NCBI GenBank assembly: GCA_021787665.1
Contig: JAJYLN010000003.1
Location: 62,001 to 126,000, forward strand
Reading direction: 5' to 3'
DNA: 64,000 nt
Origin: a bacterium
GTDB taxonomy: Bacteria > JAMCPX01
The notes beneath the pieces are model-generated. The model searched no databases, was not told the origin of the DNA, and saw only the letters and a program-made list of their open reading frames with translations. The translations under genes were made by a program, and so were the position numbers. Of the stretch, positions 8,815 to 17,464 are shown piece after piece. Positions within the stretch are counted from its first letter, which is position 1. Each line of letters begins with the position of its first letter.

Positions 8815-9965
8815 TGGAGCACGCCTCCATACTTTTTGATCTATTCCTGGTCTTCGTCAGCGCCAAGGCCTTTAACTTCGTCTTCCGCAAAATACATATC
8901 CCCCCCATGATCGGCGAGATCGCCGCAGGACTTGTCATAGGCACCGGCGGCCTTGATCTCGTTCGGGAAACCCCTGTACTCGGCGCCTTCTCGGAACTCG
9001 GTGCCATCATGCTCCTGTTTGTTGTAGGCCTGCATACGAGACTGAAGGACATGCTGCGGATAGGCTTGGACGCAACGATCGTCGCTGTCCTCGGCGTCGC
9101 CGTGCCGATGGTGCTCGGCTACTACGGTATGCTTTTTATGGACCACAGAGGTATGGAGGCGCTGTTCGTGGCAGCGGCGCTGGTGGCAACCTCCGTGGGC
9201 ATAACCGCGAGGTTTCTGAAGGACCTGAAGCTCGAAGACACGATCTCTGCAAGGCTCATCCTCGGCGCTGCGGTGGCGGACGATATTCTCGGCCTGCTCC
9301 TCCTCGCCGTCATCACCGGGGAGACCCACGGCCGCATCGATGTGACCAAGCTCCTCTCGCTGATCATCGTCGTCACTCTGTTCCTTGCGGGCGTCTTCCT
9401 TTTGGGCGGCAGGTCTGTACGGATGCTCAAGTCGAGGATCGAGAAGATGAAGATGGAGAAGGGCGAGTTCATCCTGAGCATGACCGTGCTCCTCGGCCTC
9501 TCGTTCCTGACGTCCTTCATCGGTATGGCGGGCATCGTGGGCGCGTTCTTTGCGGGCCTGCTCATGGCGGAACTCGAGGACCAGCACCTCGGTGACATGT
9601 TCGACTCCATCTACGAGCTCATGGTACCGTTCTTCTTCGTTATGATCGGCATGAAGATCCAGCCAGCGGTGTTCTTCAACAGCCACATACTCCTTATAGC
9701 TGTGGTCTACACGCTCATCGCGGTCATCGGGAAGTATATCGGCTGCGGCCTCGGTGCTACACGGTACGGAACACGGGTCATGAACTTCGTTGGGCTCGGC
9801 ATGGTCCCGCGCGGAGAGGTCGGCATGATCGTCGCACTCATCGGTCTGAACTCGGGCATCATCGGCCCCCGTACCTATGCGATCGTCATCTTCATGGTCG
9901 TGGCAACGACCGTTGTCACGCCCTTCATCCTCTCGTCCGTGGCAAAGCGCTGGCAGGTGCGCTAA
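8811..9965 (+). CDS. Cation:proton antiporter, CPA2 family (NapA/Kef-like)
   Basis: This is an integral inner-membrane protein of 384 residues with about 12 hydrophobic segments. An ion-site motif GAAVADDILGLLLLAV carries the paired aspartates of electrogenic CPA2 antiporters such as NapA, and an upstream LVATSVGITARFLKDL segment matches the other discontinuous helix. No cytosolic RCK/TrkA domain follows, so a ligand-gated KefB/C type is less likely than a Na+/H+ exchanger. The start ATG overlaps the glmS stop (ATGA). It ends 12 bases before the convergent glnB gene. Ion specificity cannot be read from the sequence. Confidence 0.88.
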   Translation: MMEHASILFDLFLVFVSAKAFNFVFRKIHIPPMIGEIAAGLVIGTGGLDLVRETPVLGAFSELGAIMLLFVVGLHTRLKDMLRIGLDATIVAVLGVAVPMVLGYYGMLFMDHRGMEALFVAAALVATSVGITARFLKDLKLEDTISARLILGAAVADDILGLLLLAVITGETHGRIDVTKLLSLIIVVTLFLAGVFLLGGRSVRMLKSRIEKMKMEKGEFILSMTVLLGLSFLTSFIGMAGIVGAFFAGLLMAELEDQHLGDMFDSIYELMVPFFFVMIGMKIQPAVFFNSHILLIAVVYTLIAVIGKYIGCGLGATRYGTRVMNFVGLGMVPRGEVGMIVALIGLNSGIIGPRTYAIVIFMVVATTVVTPFILSSVAKRWQVR

Positions 9966-9977
9966 GACGGCGGACTG

Positions 9978-10316
9978 TCAGACTGCGCTTTCCCCGGTCT
10001 CGCCCGTCCTTATCCTCAGGATCTCGCCGAGGTCATACACGAATATCTTGCCGTCGCCGATACTGCCGGTGTGCGCAGCAGCGGCGATCGACTTGACGAT
10101 CATCTTCACCTGATCGTCCGATGCCGCGATCTCCATCTTTATCTTCGGTATGAAGTCCGTCTTATACTCTGCGCCGCGGTAGAACTCGGTATGTCCCTTC
10201 TGCCTGCCGAACCCCTTCACCTCGGACACGGTCATGCCGGCTATGCCGACCTCTGCGAGGGCCTCCTTCACCTTGTCGAGGGTGAACGGCTTGATTATGG
10301 CCACTATCATCTTCAT
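9978..10316 (-). CDS. glnB: Nitrogen regulatory protein P-II
   Basis: P-II is a trimeric sensor of 2-oxoglutarate, ATP/ADP and, through uridylylation, glutamine. The 112-residue protein has the T-loop GRQKGHTEFYRGAEYKTDF, in which the uridylylated tyrosine is the second Tyr (YRGAEY), and the nucleotide-binding TGSIGDGKIFV block. No amtB or glnA lies beside it, so glnB versus glnK cannot be decided from context. A GGAG sits at normal distance from the ATG, and a sigma-54-type promoter lies just upstream, which fits nitrogen control. The gene is convergent with the antiporter. Confidence 0.93.
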   Translation of the reverse strand: MKMIVAIIKPFTLDKVKEALAEVGIAGMTVSEVKGFGRQKGHTEFYRGAEYKTDFIPKIKMEIAASDDQVKMIVKSIAAAAHTGSIGDGKIFVYDLGEILRIRTGETGESAV

Positions 10317-10348
10317 GCGTTTCTCCTTTATCGCTTTCGCTTCTTAAT

Positions 10349-10364
10349 TGCAGGTGTTGTGCCA
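10349..10364 (-). promoter_or_regulatory. Sigma-54 (RpoN) promoter of glnB
   Basis: On the minus strand the sequence reads TGGCACAACACCTGCA. The invariant GG (-24) and GC (-12) doublets are separated by exactly ten bases, as sigma-54 requires. The predicted transcription start is about 12 bases downstream, near 10338, leaving a leader of roughly 20 bases with a GGAG before the glnB ATG. No enhancer site was identified. Confidence 0.7.
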
Positions 10365-10499
10365 GTCATCGAACAAGGGGACGTCGCACAACTCTACTGT
10401 ACAAAGATGTAACGGTGCGCCAGCAATGTATGAAAATGCCCATTTCGAGCATCTCTCCACCTATCGAAGCCCCTCCATCGTCCATGAGTCTGGACCGGG

Positions 10500-11432
10500 T
10501 CATCCCCTGGGGGGCGCTATGCCCATGGCGAGGGCTCGCAGCCTCCAGAGCCATACCGAGAGCCTCGATCCCCCGTGCTTATGGGAGGAGCGGTCCGTTA
10601 CCGTTACTGCATCGAGGTGCGTGAGCGACTCCCGCATCTCCTTCGCGCTGCTGAAACGGTCGTCCGGCTCCCGCTCGATGGCATGCAGGACCACCTCCTC
10701 GAGCTGCGCCGGGACCTCGCGGCGGAGTTGACAGGGCGGGACCGGGCTGCCGGTCATCTTAGCCTGCATGGCTGTGTAGACATTATCGCCCTGGAAAGGC
10801 ACCCTGCCGGTCAGCATCTCGTAGAGCATGACGCCGAGGCTGTAGATGTCCGTGCGCGTGCTGCCGCGCTGCCCTTTTATCTGCTCCGGAGACATGTAGT
10901 CCGGCGTGCCCACGGGCTGGGAAAGACCTCCCCATGTAATCTTGCGCATGGCCGTATCGAGCGCTATTCCGAAGTCTATCAGCTTTAACCTGCCGTCCTT
11001 CATGATCATGATGTTGTCGGGCTTGAGGTCCCGGTGCACCACGTTGCGGTCGTGAAGGTATAGAAGGATGTCCAGAATCTGCACGGCGTAGTCGATGGCG
11101 GTCTGGACGGGCAGACGGCGCTCGCGCTGGAGGCGCTTGCTCAAAAGCTCACCGTCCACGTACTCCATCACGAGATAGAGCCTGCTCTTTTCTCTCGTGT
11201 TCAGTACCTTGATGATTCCTGGATGGTCGACGCTGAGCCCTATGTGCTCCTCGCGCAGGAAACGCTGGTGAAAGACGATGTCGCTCGCGTACTTCAGGTG
11301 CGGCACCTTGAGCGCAACGATGCTCCCGTCTTCGGCGTCGCGTGCGCGAAATATGGTTGCCATGCCGCTGTACGCGACGATGTCGAGGAGCTCGTAGTGA
11401 TCGAGACGCTGTCCGGGGATTAATTCATTCAT
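10500..11432 (-). CDS. Serine/threonine protein kinase (Hanks type)
   Basis: A 310-residue kinase with catalytic Lys at about residue 42 (VALKVP), HRDLKPDN at 133-140, DFG at 153-155 and GTPDYMSPEQ as the activation segment end. The glycine-rich loop is atypical (VAYSGMATIF keeps only the second glycine of the usual GxGxxG). The roughly 45 residues after the kinase domain lack a clear membrane segment or PASTA repeats, so it is probably cytosolic. A PP2C phosphatase gene lies just upstream on the same strand, and the pair probably forms a reversible phosphorylation switch. No Shine-Dalgarno is visible; a TAAAAT -10 box ends nine bases before the ATG. Confidence 0.93.
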   Translation of the reverse strand: MNELIPGQRLDHYELLDIVAYSGMATIFRARDAEDGSIVALKVPHLKYASDIVFHQRFLREEHIGLSVDHPGIIKVLNTREKSRLYLVMEYVDGELLSKRLQRERRLPVQTAIDYAVQILDILLYLHDRNVVHRDLKPDNIMIMKDGRLKLIDFGIALDTAMRKITWGGLSQPVGTPDYMSPEQIKGQRGSTRTDIYSLGVMLYEMLTGRVPFQGDNVYTAMQAKMTGSPVPPCQLRREVPAQLEEVVLHAIEREPDDRFSSAKEMRESLTHLDAVTVTDRSSHKHGGSRLSVWLWRLRALAMGIAPPRG

Positions 11433-11441
11433 ATGAGTAGA

Positions 11442-11470
11442 ATTTTAACTAAGGTGGCTTTCAGCCACAA
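11442..11470 (-). promoter_or_regulatory. Candidate promoter of the kinase gene, overlapped by a hairpin
   Basis: The minus strand shows TTGTGG, a 17-base spacer, and TAAAAT ending nine bases before the kinase ATG. A perfect inverted repeat GTGGCT-TTC-AGCCAC (11454-11468) covers the spacer and -35 region and could be an operator. The resulting leader would be only a few bases long. The -35 match is poor. Confidence 0.35.
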
Positions 11471-11479
11471 CCGAAAAGT

Positions 11480-11576
11480 CCTCACCATAGCCCTCTCCCA
11501 AGGGGCGAGGGGATTGAATCCCTTCCTGCCTTGGGGGAAGGCAGGGTACCCATGCGGAGCATGGGTCGTGAGGGCT
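11480..11576. repeat. Palindromic intergenic repeat element with nested hairpins
   Basis: Outer arms CCTCAC (11480-11485) and GTGAGG (11568-11573), or alternatively AGCCCTC and GAGGGCT, enclose three hairpins: CCCTC...GAGGG; the perfect CCTGCCTT-ggggg-AAGGCAGG (11525-11545); and the perfect ACCCATGC-gga-GCATGGGT (11548-11566). The pattern CCTCACC...AGCCCTCTCCC resembles a type of palindromic repeat scattered between genes in many proteobacterial genomes; that resemblance is recollection. It sits between the PP2C and kinase genes and could also act as an mRNA stabiliser or attenuator. Confidence 0.55.
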
Positions 11577-11653
11577 TTCTGCTTTCTTTGTATTCTTCAT
11601 AGAAGTTACAAGGTAAGGATCTAATCAAAACCGCAGGGCTTGTCAATGCCGCC

Positions 11654-12442
11654 TCACCGCCACAACTGCCGCCACCACGAGGGCTGGGCGGTGTGCGCTC
11701 CGGTGGAGCGCACGGAGAGCACCTGTACGCTTATATTGTCCTCTGATCCTGCATCGCGGGCCCCCTTGACAATCTTCGTGCACGCCGCCTCCGGCCCATC
11801 CGATCGCAGCGCCTCGGCAAGGTCGGCATCGAGCAGGACCTCATACGCCCCGTCGCTGCACTGGAGAACGGTGTCTCCGGGCATGACCTCGAGCTTGAAA
11901 AAGTCGATCGATGCGAGCAGCTCGTTACCCAGGTACCGCGTGATCAGGTGACGGTAGGGGTGCGCCCTGGCTTCTTCCGGCGTGAGGATCCCGTACTGAA
12001 CCCGCTCGCCGACCCACGTGTGGTCCTTGCTTTGCTGGGTCAGCACCCCGTCGCGCAGCAGGTACAGCCTGCAATCTCCTATGTGCGCCGTGAACAGCAC
12101 GTTGCCGGTCAACACGCTCGCTATGACGGCTGCTCCCATGCGGGACAGCTCGGGCACCGTTATGGCCTTCTGATAGATCTCCAGGTTCGCCTGGCGCATG
12201 GCGTTGCGCAGGTTCTTCATGGACAGTCCGGTGCCGGACGACCCGGACATCTCCCGCTCCAGCACCCGCACGGCTAGGGCGCTCGCGACCTCGCCCGCGT
12301 TATGAGCGCCGAGCCCGTCGGCCACGATGGCGAGCACCCCATCGTCGTACTGGTAAAAGCCGATCGCGTCCTCGTTGTTCTCCCGGACAGGGCCCTTGTC
12401 CGTGAGCTGGAAAAACTCTATCTTAGGGTTCAATGCGTTCAC
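11654..12442 (-). CDS. PP2C-family protein serine/threonine phosphatase
   Basis: This metal-dependent phosphatase has 262 residues. N-terminal TDKGPVRENNEDAIGF and VADGLGAHNAGEVAS are the first metal-binding motifs of bacterial PP2C, followed by AHIGDCRLYLLRDG, QCSDGAYE and SEDNISVQVL with the last metal Asp. The ORF-track start lies far upstream inside the permease gene. The GTG used here overlaps the permease stop as GTGA, the classic coupling arrangement. With the kinase gene downstream on the same strand, it probably reverses that kinase's phosphorylation. It lacks a membrane segment. Confidence 0.92.
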   Translation of the reverse strand: MNALNPKIEFFQLTDKGPVRENNEDAIGFYQYDDGVLAIVADGLGAHNAGEVASALAVRVLEREMSGSSGTGLSMKNLRNAMRQANLEIYQKAITVPELSRMGAAVIASVLTGNVLFTAHIGDCRLYLLRDGVLTQQSKDHTWVGERVQYGILTPEEARAHPYRHLITRYLGNELLASIDFFKLEVMPGDTVLQCSDGAYEVLLDADLAEALRSDGPEAACTKIVKGARDAGSEDNISVQVLSVRSTGAHTAQPSWWRQLWR

Positions 12443-13998
12443 GTCGGTCTGGATGTTACCCCTATAATCGCGCGGCCGGTTCGCCTGCTGCTTATCGCGA
12501 CATACAGCGCGCTCGCGACTGCCCATACGCCGGCTATGCCGAAGCAGATATAGGCCTCGTGTCGTGCGTCGCTGTTCCCTATGATGTACAAGTACAGGAT
12601 CGCGCCAAGCATGGCGACGTTCGCCAGCAGCCCGAGTACCGGGATCACGAGGTGCCTGACCGTGTTGAACTGTCTGCGCTCCGCGAATGCGACGATGGTC
12701 CACAGACACGTCAGCCCGTACAGCACGAAGGTGCCGAAGTTCGATGCAAGGGTTATACCGGTCAGTCCCACGACCGAGCGCACGCCGATGGCCGCAATGA
12801 GCGAGGACACGACCACGAGCACCCATATGGCCCTGTGCGGCGTTGCAAAGCGCCCGTGCAGCGCATTCAACAGGCTCGGCATCTCCCTGTCCTGTGCCAT
12901 GGCATAGCTCACACGAACGGCCGTGTTCATGCAACTGAGCGTGGTGCCGAGGATGGCGAGGGCGACCGTTATAGCTATGGTGATCATCAGTCCAAACCCT
13001 ATGCCCCCGAGCAGGCTATTGCCCAGCAGGATCGCCATGTCGCCCATGGGAGCGCTCGATGCCCCGGCCGCTGCGAGGCCCGTCACGGTCGTGCTGACCG
13101 TGCCGCTGACCGCGGTGTTGACCAGCTTCTCGCTGACCATGTAGCTCGCCGCGAAGTACTCGAACAGGTACGCGAACAGCCCCTGGACGACGAGAGAGAT
13201 GACCACGGCCCTCGGTATGTCCCGCTTCGGGTCCTTCGCCTCGGCAGCGAACGCGGTGGAGCTCTCGAACCCCACGAGTATGAGGATCGCGATCGTGGAC
13301 TGTATCAGAACACCTTGTAACGAGTGTATCTTTACCACGTCCCATGCGCCGGTGAAGGCCCAGGTCGTCGCGTGTGCCGGGTTATGCAGCCTGTAGATGA
13401 TCGCTGCAATACCGAAGCCGATCAGCGATACGAGCTGGACGACGTTGATGACAAAGGCCGTGAGCGTCGATCCGGTGACGCCGCGGTACGCGACGTACCC
13501 GACAGTAACTGCAAAGGCCACGGCCATTACCGTAAGCTCTACATTCGACAGGGTCTTGCTCGTAACCGCCGTGTATAGGTAGCCCATCAGTATCGCCATC
13601 ATGGCGACCATCACGCCCGGGTATACCCAGTAGAACAGGTGCGCTGCCCAGCCCGTAACGAGCTTGGCGAGCCGTGCCCATTTGTGGTGCTCCTTGTTCT
13701 CCCGGTCCAGGAAAGCCTTCTCCGCGAAATAGTAGGAGCTGCCGAACCCCGCCTCCGGGTATATCCGTGCGAGCTCCGCGTAGGAGAGCGCGGTGAGGAA
13801 CGCCAGCACGAGCGCGAAGACGATGCCCGACCATATATCGGACGCCACGGACGAGCCGCCCGGCGCGGTTGCCGCTGCCTGCATCTGATAGGTGATCCAC
13901 AGGAACGCGCCCGGCGCGATCAACGCCATCGCGTTTACCGTCACGCCCGTCAGACCGAGCGTGGATTTTACCTGCGTGCTTGTCCTTTCCTGACTCAT
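12439..13998 (-). CDS. APC-superfamily amino acid permease
   Basis: This inner-membrane transporter has 519 residues and about 12 to 14 hydrophobic segments. The N-terminal helix STLGLTGVTVNAMALIAPGA and the later LVGFESSTAFAAEAKDPKRDIPRA block (with conserved FE(S/A) and acidic-basic loop) are hallmarks of the APC family. Substrate cannot be read. The gene lies 12 bases downstream of an outer-membrane protein gene and overlaps the phosphatase gene by four bases, so outer membrane passage, inner membrane uptake and a phosphatase are likely co-transcribed. Confidence 0.9.
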   Translation of the reverse strand: MSQERTSTQVKSTLGLTGVTVNAMALIAPGAFLWITYQMQAAATAPGGSSVASDIWSGIVFALVLAFLTALSYAELARIYPEAGFGSSYYFAEKAFLDRENKEHHKWARLAKLVTGWAAHLFYWVYPGVMVAMMAILMGYLYTAVTSKTLSNVELTVMAVAFAVTVGYVAYRGVTGSTLTAFVINVVQLVSLIGFGIAAIIYRLHNPAHATTWAFTGAWDVVKIHSLQGVLIQSTIAILILVGFESSTAFAAEAKDPKRDIPRAVVISLVVQGLFAYLFEYFAASYMVSEKLVNTAVSGTVSTTVTGLAAAGASSAPMGDMAILLGNSLLGGIGFGLMITIAITVALAILGTTLSCMNTAVRVSYAMAQDREMPSLLNALHGRFATPHRAIWVLVVVSSLIAAIGVRSVVGLTGITLASNFGTFVLYGLTCLWTIVAFAERRQFNTVRHLVIPVLGLLANVAMLGAILYLYIIGNSDARHEAYICFGIAGVWAVASALYVAISSRRTGRAIIGVTSRPT

Positions 13999-14010
13999 GG
14001 TGACCTCCCG

Positions 14011-14796
14011 TTAAAAGTTTATGTAGACCTGCGTGGTCCATTTCCACGCCCCCATCAGACCTGCATCATTGAACCAGGTAGGCCCTATGAGCAGGCTGAT
14101 ATTTTTCGTCCAGTTCAGATACGTACCGAACCCGCCGCCGCCGATCATATTCTTGCCTGCGGCATAGTCCGCGGCAAAGGTTAGAGAGTCCATCCAGTCC
14201 TTGCCGACATTGAAAGTCCGGTCCACGGCGACCATCCAATCCTGGTTGTTGGGTTGGCCCGTGCTGCCCAGGAGCACGGCGTGGTTTCCGACGTAATAGC
14301 CGAGATGAAGCCTCATGTTGATATACGGAATGGTCTTGCCGATGACGATAGTACCGATGTCTGCTGCCGTCGTCGACGGGTTCGTGCCGACGTTGAATAT
14401 GCCGACAGCCAGCCCGGGGGCGCCCTTGAACATCGAGTCTTCCGGCGTTCCGAGTTTTGCGTTGAACAGATACGGGTCTGCCGACGGATATATGCCGTCG
14501 ACACCGATCTCCATGTTTATCTTGTCGAACGGAAGGACCCCGATCTCAAAGCCGATATCGGATGCAAGAGCGTTCGGTGAGCCGTCGGCATCTACCATCG
14601 ACTTCTTGTAGACGCTGAAGAAGTTCCCTATCATCAGCTCCGGGATCCCGTAGGGGTGCACGTCCTCCACGCACGGCGTCCAGAATTCGGTCGTCTCCCA
14701 TGCGCGCGCGATACCGACCATGCAGGCATACACGATGATTGCAGACGCAATGATGCCCACAAACTTTCTTATCCCCTTCTCCTGTATCTTTTTCAT
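14011..14796 (-). CDS. Secreted beta-strand-rich protein, probable outer-membrane porin-like protein
   Basis: The start chosen has AGGAGG eight bases upstream and gives 261 residues, ten fewer than the track. MKKIQEKGIRKFVG then a hydrophobic stretch ending VGIARA-WE is a Sec signal peptide. The mature part is rich in alternating hydrophobic and aromatic residues, and ends in TTQVYINF, a C-terminal aromatic typical of barrels inserted by BamA. No named family was recognised. Its position ahead of an amino-acid permease suggests it may provide a passage through the outer membrane; that is inference. Confidence 0.7.
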   Translation of the reverse strand: MKKIQEKGIRKFVGIIASAIIVYACMVGIARAWETTEFWTPCVEDVHPYGIPELMIGNFFSVYKKSMVDADGSPNALASDIGFEIGVLPFDKINMEIGVDGIYPSADPYLFNAKLGTPEDSMFKGAPGLAVGIFNVGTNPSTTAADIGTIVIGKTIPYINMRLHLGYYVGNHAVLLGSTGQPNNQDWMVAVDRTFNVGKDWMDSLTFAADYAAGKNMIGGGGFGTYLNWTKNISLLIGPTWFNDAGLMGAWKWTTQVYINF

Positions 14797-14979
14797 TTCT
14801 TGCCTCCTGAAATGGGATAAGGGCACGGAGCATGCCAGTACGCAGGGAAACGCTGGAGAGTGGCTTTTGATGCGGGTTTACGGGCTATTCAGACGTAGCG
14901 ACAAAGGGAATACAGTATTTACAAACTTGTAATACCGTTACAAAAAGGCCCGCCTTGTCAGCGCTTCGAGGAAGATCGC

Positions 14980-15015
14980 GGGCATCCTATGAGGGGGGCT
15001 GGATGCCCCCCTCAT
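14980..15015 (-). terminator. Strong hairpin after the phosphoesterase lipoprotein gene
   Basis: ATGAGGGGGGC (14989-14999) and GCCCCCCTCAT (15005-15015) form a perfect 11-bp stem with a five-base loop, 21 bases after the stop of the minus-strand lipoprotein gene. There is no U-run on the minus strand, so factor-independent termination is uncertain. GGGCATCC (14980-14987) can instead pair with GGATGCCC (15001-15008), which would exclude the first hairpin. Confidence 0.5.
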
Positions 15016-15035
15016 CATAGATCAAAGGGAAGCGA

Positions 15036-17411
15036 CTACCCGGCGCCGGGGTTTTGGGTTATGGTAGGCCACGTCTCCGGGACTGCCGTAAACGGGGTCA
15101 GGTCCGGGGTCGCCTGGAACATGTCGTACAGCGGCAGCGCGGTTGCATCGTACTCCGTCATGGGGGGCAGCCCAAGAATAAGCTCTATGGTCCTCAGCAC
15201 GCCGGGGAACCCGTAGTGCTCGAGGGAGATATGCCCGTGCCTTGCGTACGGACCCACGACCACAATAAACGACCTGTCCTGTGCGATGTGGTCTATGCCG
15301 ACCTGGGGGTCATCCTCGTCGAGGAAGATCACGGTCGATCCCCAATACTTGCTGTGCGCGATTGCCTGCACGACCATCGCGGTCGCGTAGTCGTTCTCTG
15401 AGTAATCACCTGGCGGGTAATGGTCATCGCCGAATGTCAGGTAGAGGAACTGCGGGAACTTGTCCGTCGCTACCATGGTGTTGAACACGCCCAGGAACTC
15501 GTTGGCCCTTGCAACATCGCTGAACAGGCCGCCGTAGTTCGGATCGATGTACGGGAGGTACTCTGAAGGCGTCGGGCTATTGAAGGCTGCGGTGTACAGC
15601 CTCGGTATGCCCTCGCCGAAGATCGAGAACGAGATGCCGGCATTCAGGAGCTCCGAGAAGATGGAACCGCTCGGAAGTCCTGCGATGGGCTGGCTGGAGT
15701 CGTCCATCCGGTTCATGCCACCATAGTCCAGGTTGATCGCCCATATCCTCCTGAGGTAGTCGCTCTCATAGCTGTTGATGGCGAGCGGATGCCCCTCTAT
15801 CGACGTGTCTATATCGAGGTAGAAGTCCGTACCGAGTGCAAACTGCCGCGCCATGGCATGGGTGTTGGGTGTCGTGAACCCCTTGCCCATCTCACTGGTG
15901 CATCCGTACGTCGCCGGGAGGCCGGCAAAGGCAGAATCGCTGCCCGGCGCATAGTAGGGACACGGTATGGGCTTGGTATCTGCGGAGGTAAGGTCACCGA
16001 ACTCCATGTCCGCGGTCTTGTTCTCCCTGAAGATATAGACGACGTGCTTAATGTTCGACCAGGCTGCCTGGATGGCCGGGTCCGCTGGATGGCCGGGACT
16101 GACAAAGTCGTTCGCGAGGACCTGAGCGGTGTACGTGGCGAGCTTCGAGGCAGAAGGAACAGGTATGTCCGAGACAGAACCGTAGACGTACCAATTGTAG
16201 TCGGCGAAGTCGAACACCTGGCTATAGCCTGCCGGTACCCATCCCCCATGCCCTATGCCGTACATGTTTGCGGTATAGAGATGACTGTTCTGCGTGTCGA
16301 ACACGACCCCTGCCGGGTACGACCCAGTAGGTATTCTCCCGATAACCGTATCCGTGGAGGTGTCCACCACAGCGACCGCGTTGTCCGCGCCCATGGCGAC
16401 GTACAGGGTACCGCCGTTCGGGGACAGCGCAAGCCCATCCGGCGAACCGGCCACCGATGGCTCTTTGGAGAACATCGCAAGGGATAGGTTCGATACCGCG
16501 TTCGTTGCCGTGTCGATGATGCTGACAGAGTCGCTCAGCGTGTTCGCGACGTACATCTTGGTACCGTCCGGGGACGAGATGATCGCTGCCGGTCCTGCCT
16601 GAACCGGTATGACTGCGGTCGTGACCGGCGTTCCGGTGAGCGATAAAACGGACACCGTCGCAGATCCCCTGTTGGTGACATACGCCTTGCTTCCGTCCGG
16701 CGTTATCGCCACGTCCCATGGATAGAGTCCGCCGGTGACTACCGTAAAGGTCTGTACCCCGTTCAAGAGGTCGATGATCGACACCGTCTCTCCCGGGTAC
16801 TGCGGACAGTTGGGCGCCTGGATAGTTCCGCCGCAGGCATAGCCCACGTCGTTCGCGGCGATAAGGGTATTGCCGTTAACGGCGATACCAGCCGGCGTTG
16901 GCTGCAGCGTCATGAGCGAGCCGAACCTTGCTGTCGTGTACGCCTGCAGGGCCATGGACTGTCTCAGGGCCATTTTTCTGGACGGATCGATGCTGATATC
17001 CAGTATAAAGCCGCTCTGGTTCTGCACGCCGGGCACGTAGATGTCCGCCCCACTGACGGCCATGCCGTCGAAAGACTCGTACGGCGAGAGGGCAAAGGAC
17101 GATACGATGCTATCTGTTACGGTGTCTATCGCCGTAATCCTGTGGCTGCCGCCAGTCTTCACCCATCCGGTGCTGAGCGTCAAGACCGTCTTGCCATCCG
17201 GCGTTACTGCTATCTCGCTCGGCATGGGGATGCTCTTCCTGTCAGCGCCGACCTGGACACCGGCCGGCGTCAGGATATCTCCACCGGCGCCGTACAGCAT
17301 ACTACTGGCCGACGACGCATTGGTCTTCGATTTCGTACTGCAGCCTGCAAGGCCTGCCGCGGTTATAAGAAGCGCAGTCACCAACATCAACGAATAGCTC
17401 TTGTTCCACAT
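15036..17411 (-). CDS. Lipoprotein: YncE-like beta-propeller joined to an alkaline-phosphatase-superfamily phosphoesterase domain
   Basis: The 791-residue protein begins with a lipoprotein signal ending ITAAGLAGC, so the mature protein would be lipid-anchored. Residues about 60-400 contain repeated blades such as PDGSKAYVTNRGSATVSVL and PDGTKMYVANTLSDSVSIID, the YVTN repeat of surface beta-propellers. Residues about 450-760 (HVVYIFRENKTADMEFGD, FGDDHYPPG, IFLDEDDPQVGIDHI, GPYARHGHI) match the phospholipase-C/alkaline-phosphatase phosphoesterase fold with metal-ligand Asp and His residues. The substrate is unknown. It is the last gene of its strand block and is followed by a strong hairpin. 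Confidence 0.85.
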   Translation of the reverse strand: MWNKSYSLMLVTALLITAAGLAGCSTKSKTNASSASSMLYGAGGDILTPAGVQVGADRKSIPMPSEIAVTPDGKTVLTLSTGWVKTGGSHRITAIDTVTDSIVSSFALSPYESFDGMAVSGADIYVPGVQNQSGFILDISIDPSRKMALRQSMALQAYTTARFGSLMTLQPTPAGIAVNGNTLIAANDVGYACGGTIQAPNCPQYPGETVSIIDLLNGVQTFTVVTGGLYPWDVAITPDGSKAYVTNRGSATVSVLSLTGTPVTTAVIPVQAGPAAIISSPDGTKMYVANTLSDSVSIIDTATNAVSNLSLAMFSKEPSVAGSPDGLALSPNGGTLYVAMGADNAVAVVDTSTDTVIGRIPTGSYPAGVVFDTQNSHLYTANMYGIGHGGWVPAGYSQVFDFADYNWYVYGSVSDIPVPSASKLATYTAQVLANDFVSPGHPADPAIQAAWSNIKHVVYIFRENKTADMEFGDLTSADTKPIPCPYYAPGSDSAFAGLPATYGCTSEMGKGFTTPNTHAMARQFALGTDFYLDIDTSIEGHPLAINSYESDYLRRIWAINLDYGGMNRMDDSSQPIAGLPSGSIFSELLNAGISFSIFGEGIPRLYTAAFNSPTPSEYLPYIDPNYGGLFSDVARANEFLGVFNTMVATDKFPQFLYLTFGDDHYPPGDYSENDYATAMVVQAIAHSKYWGSTVIFLDEDDPQVGIDHIAQDRSFIVVVGPYARHGHISLEHYGFPGVLRTIELILGLPPMTEYDATALPLYDMFQATPDLTPFTAVPETWPTITQNPGAG

Positions 17412-17464
17412 ACGTCCTCCTTTTTATCGCTCTCTCTCATAGGGAAGCATGCCCGGGACAGGGG

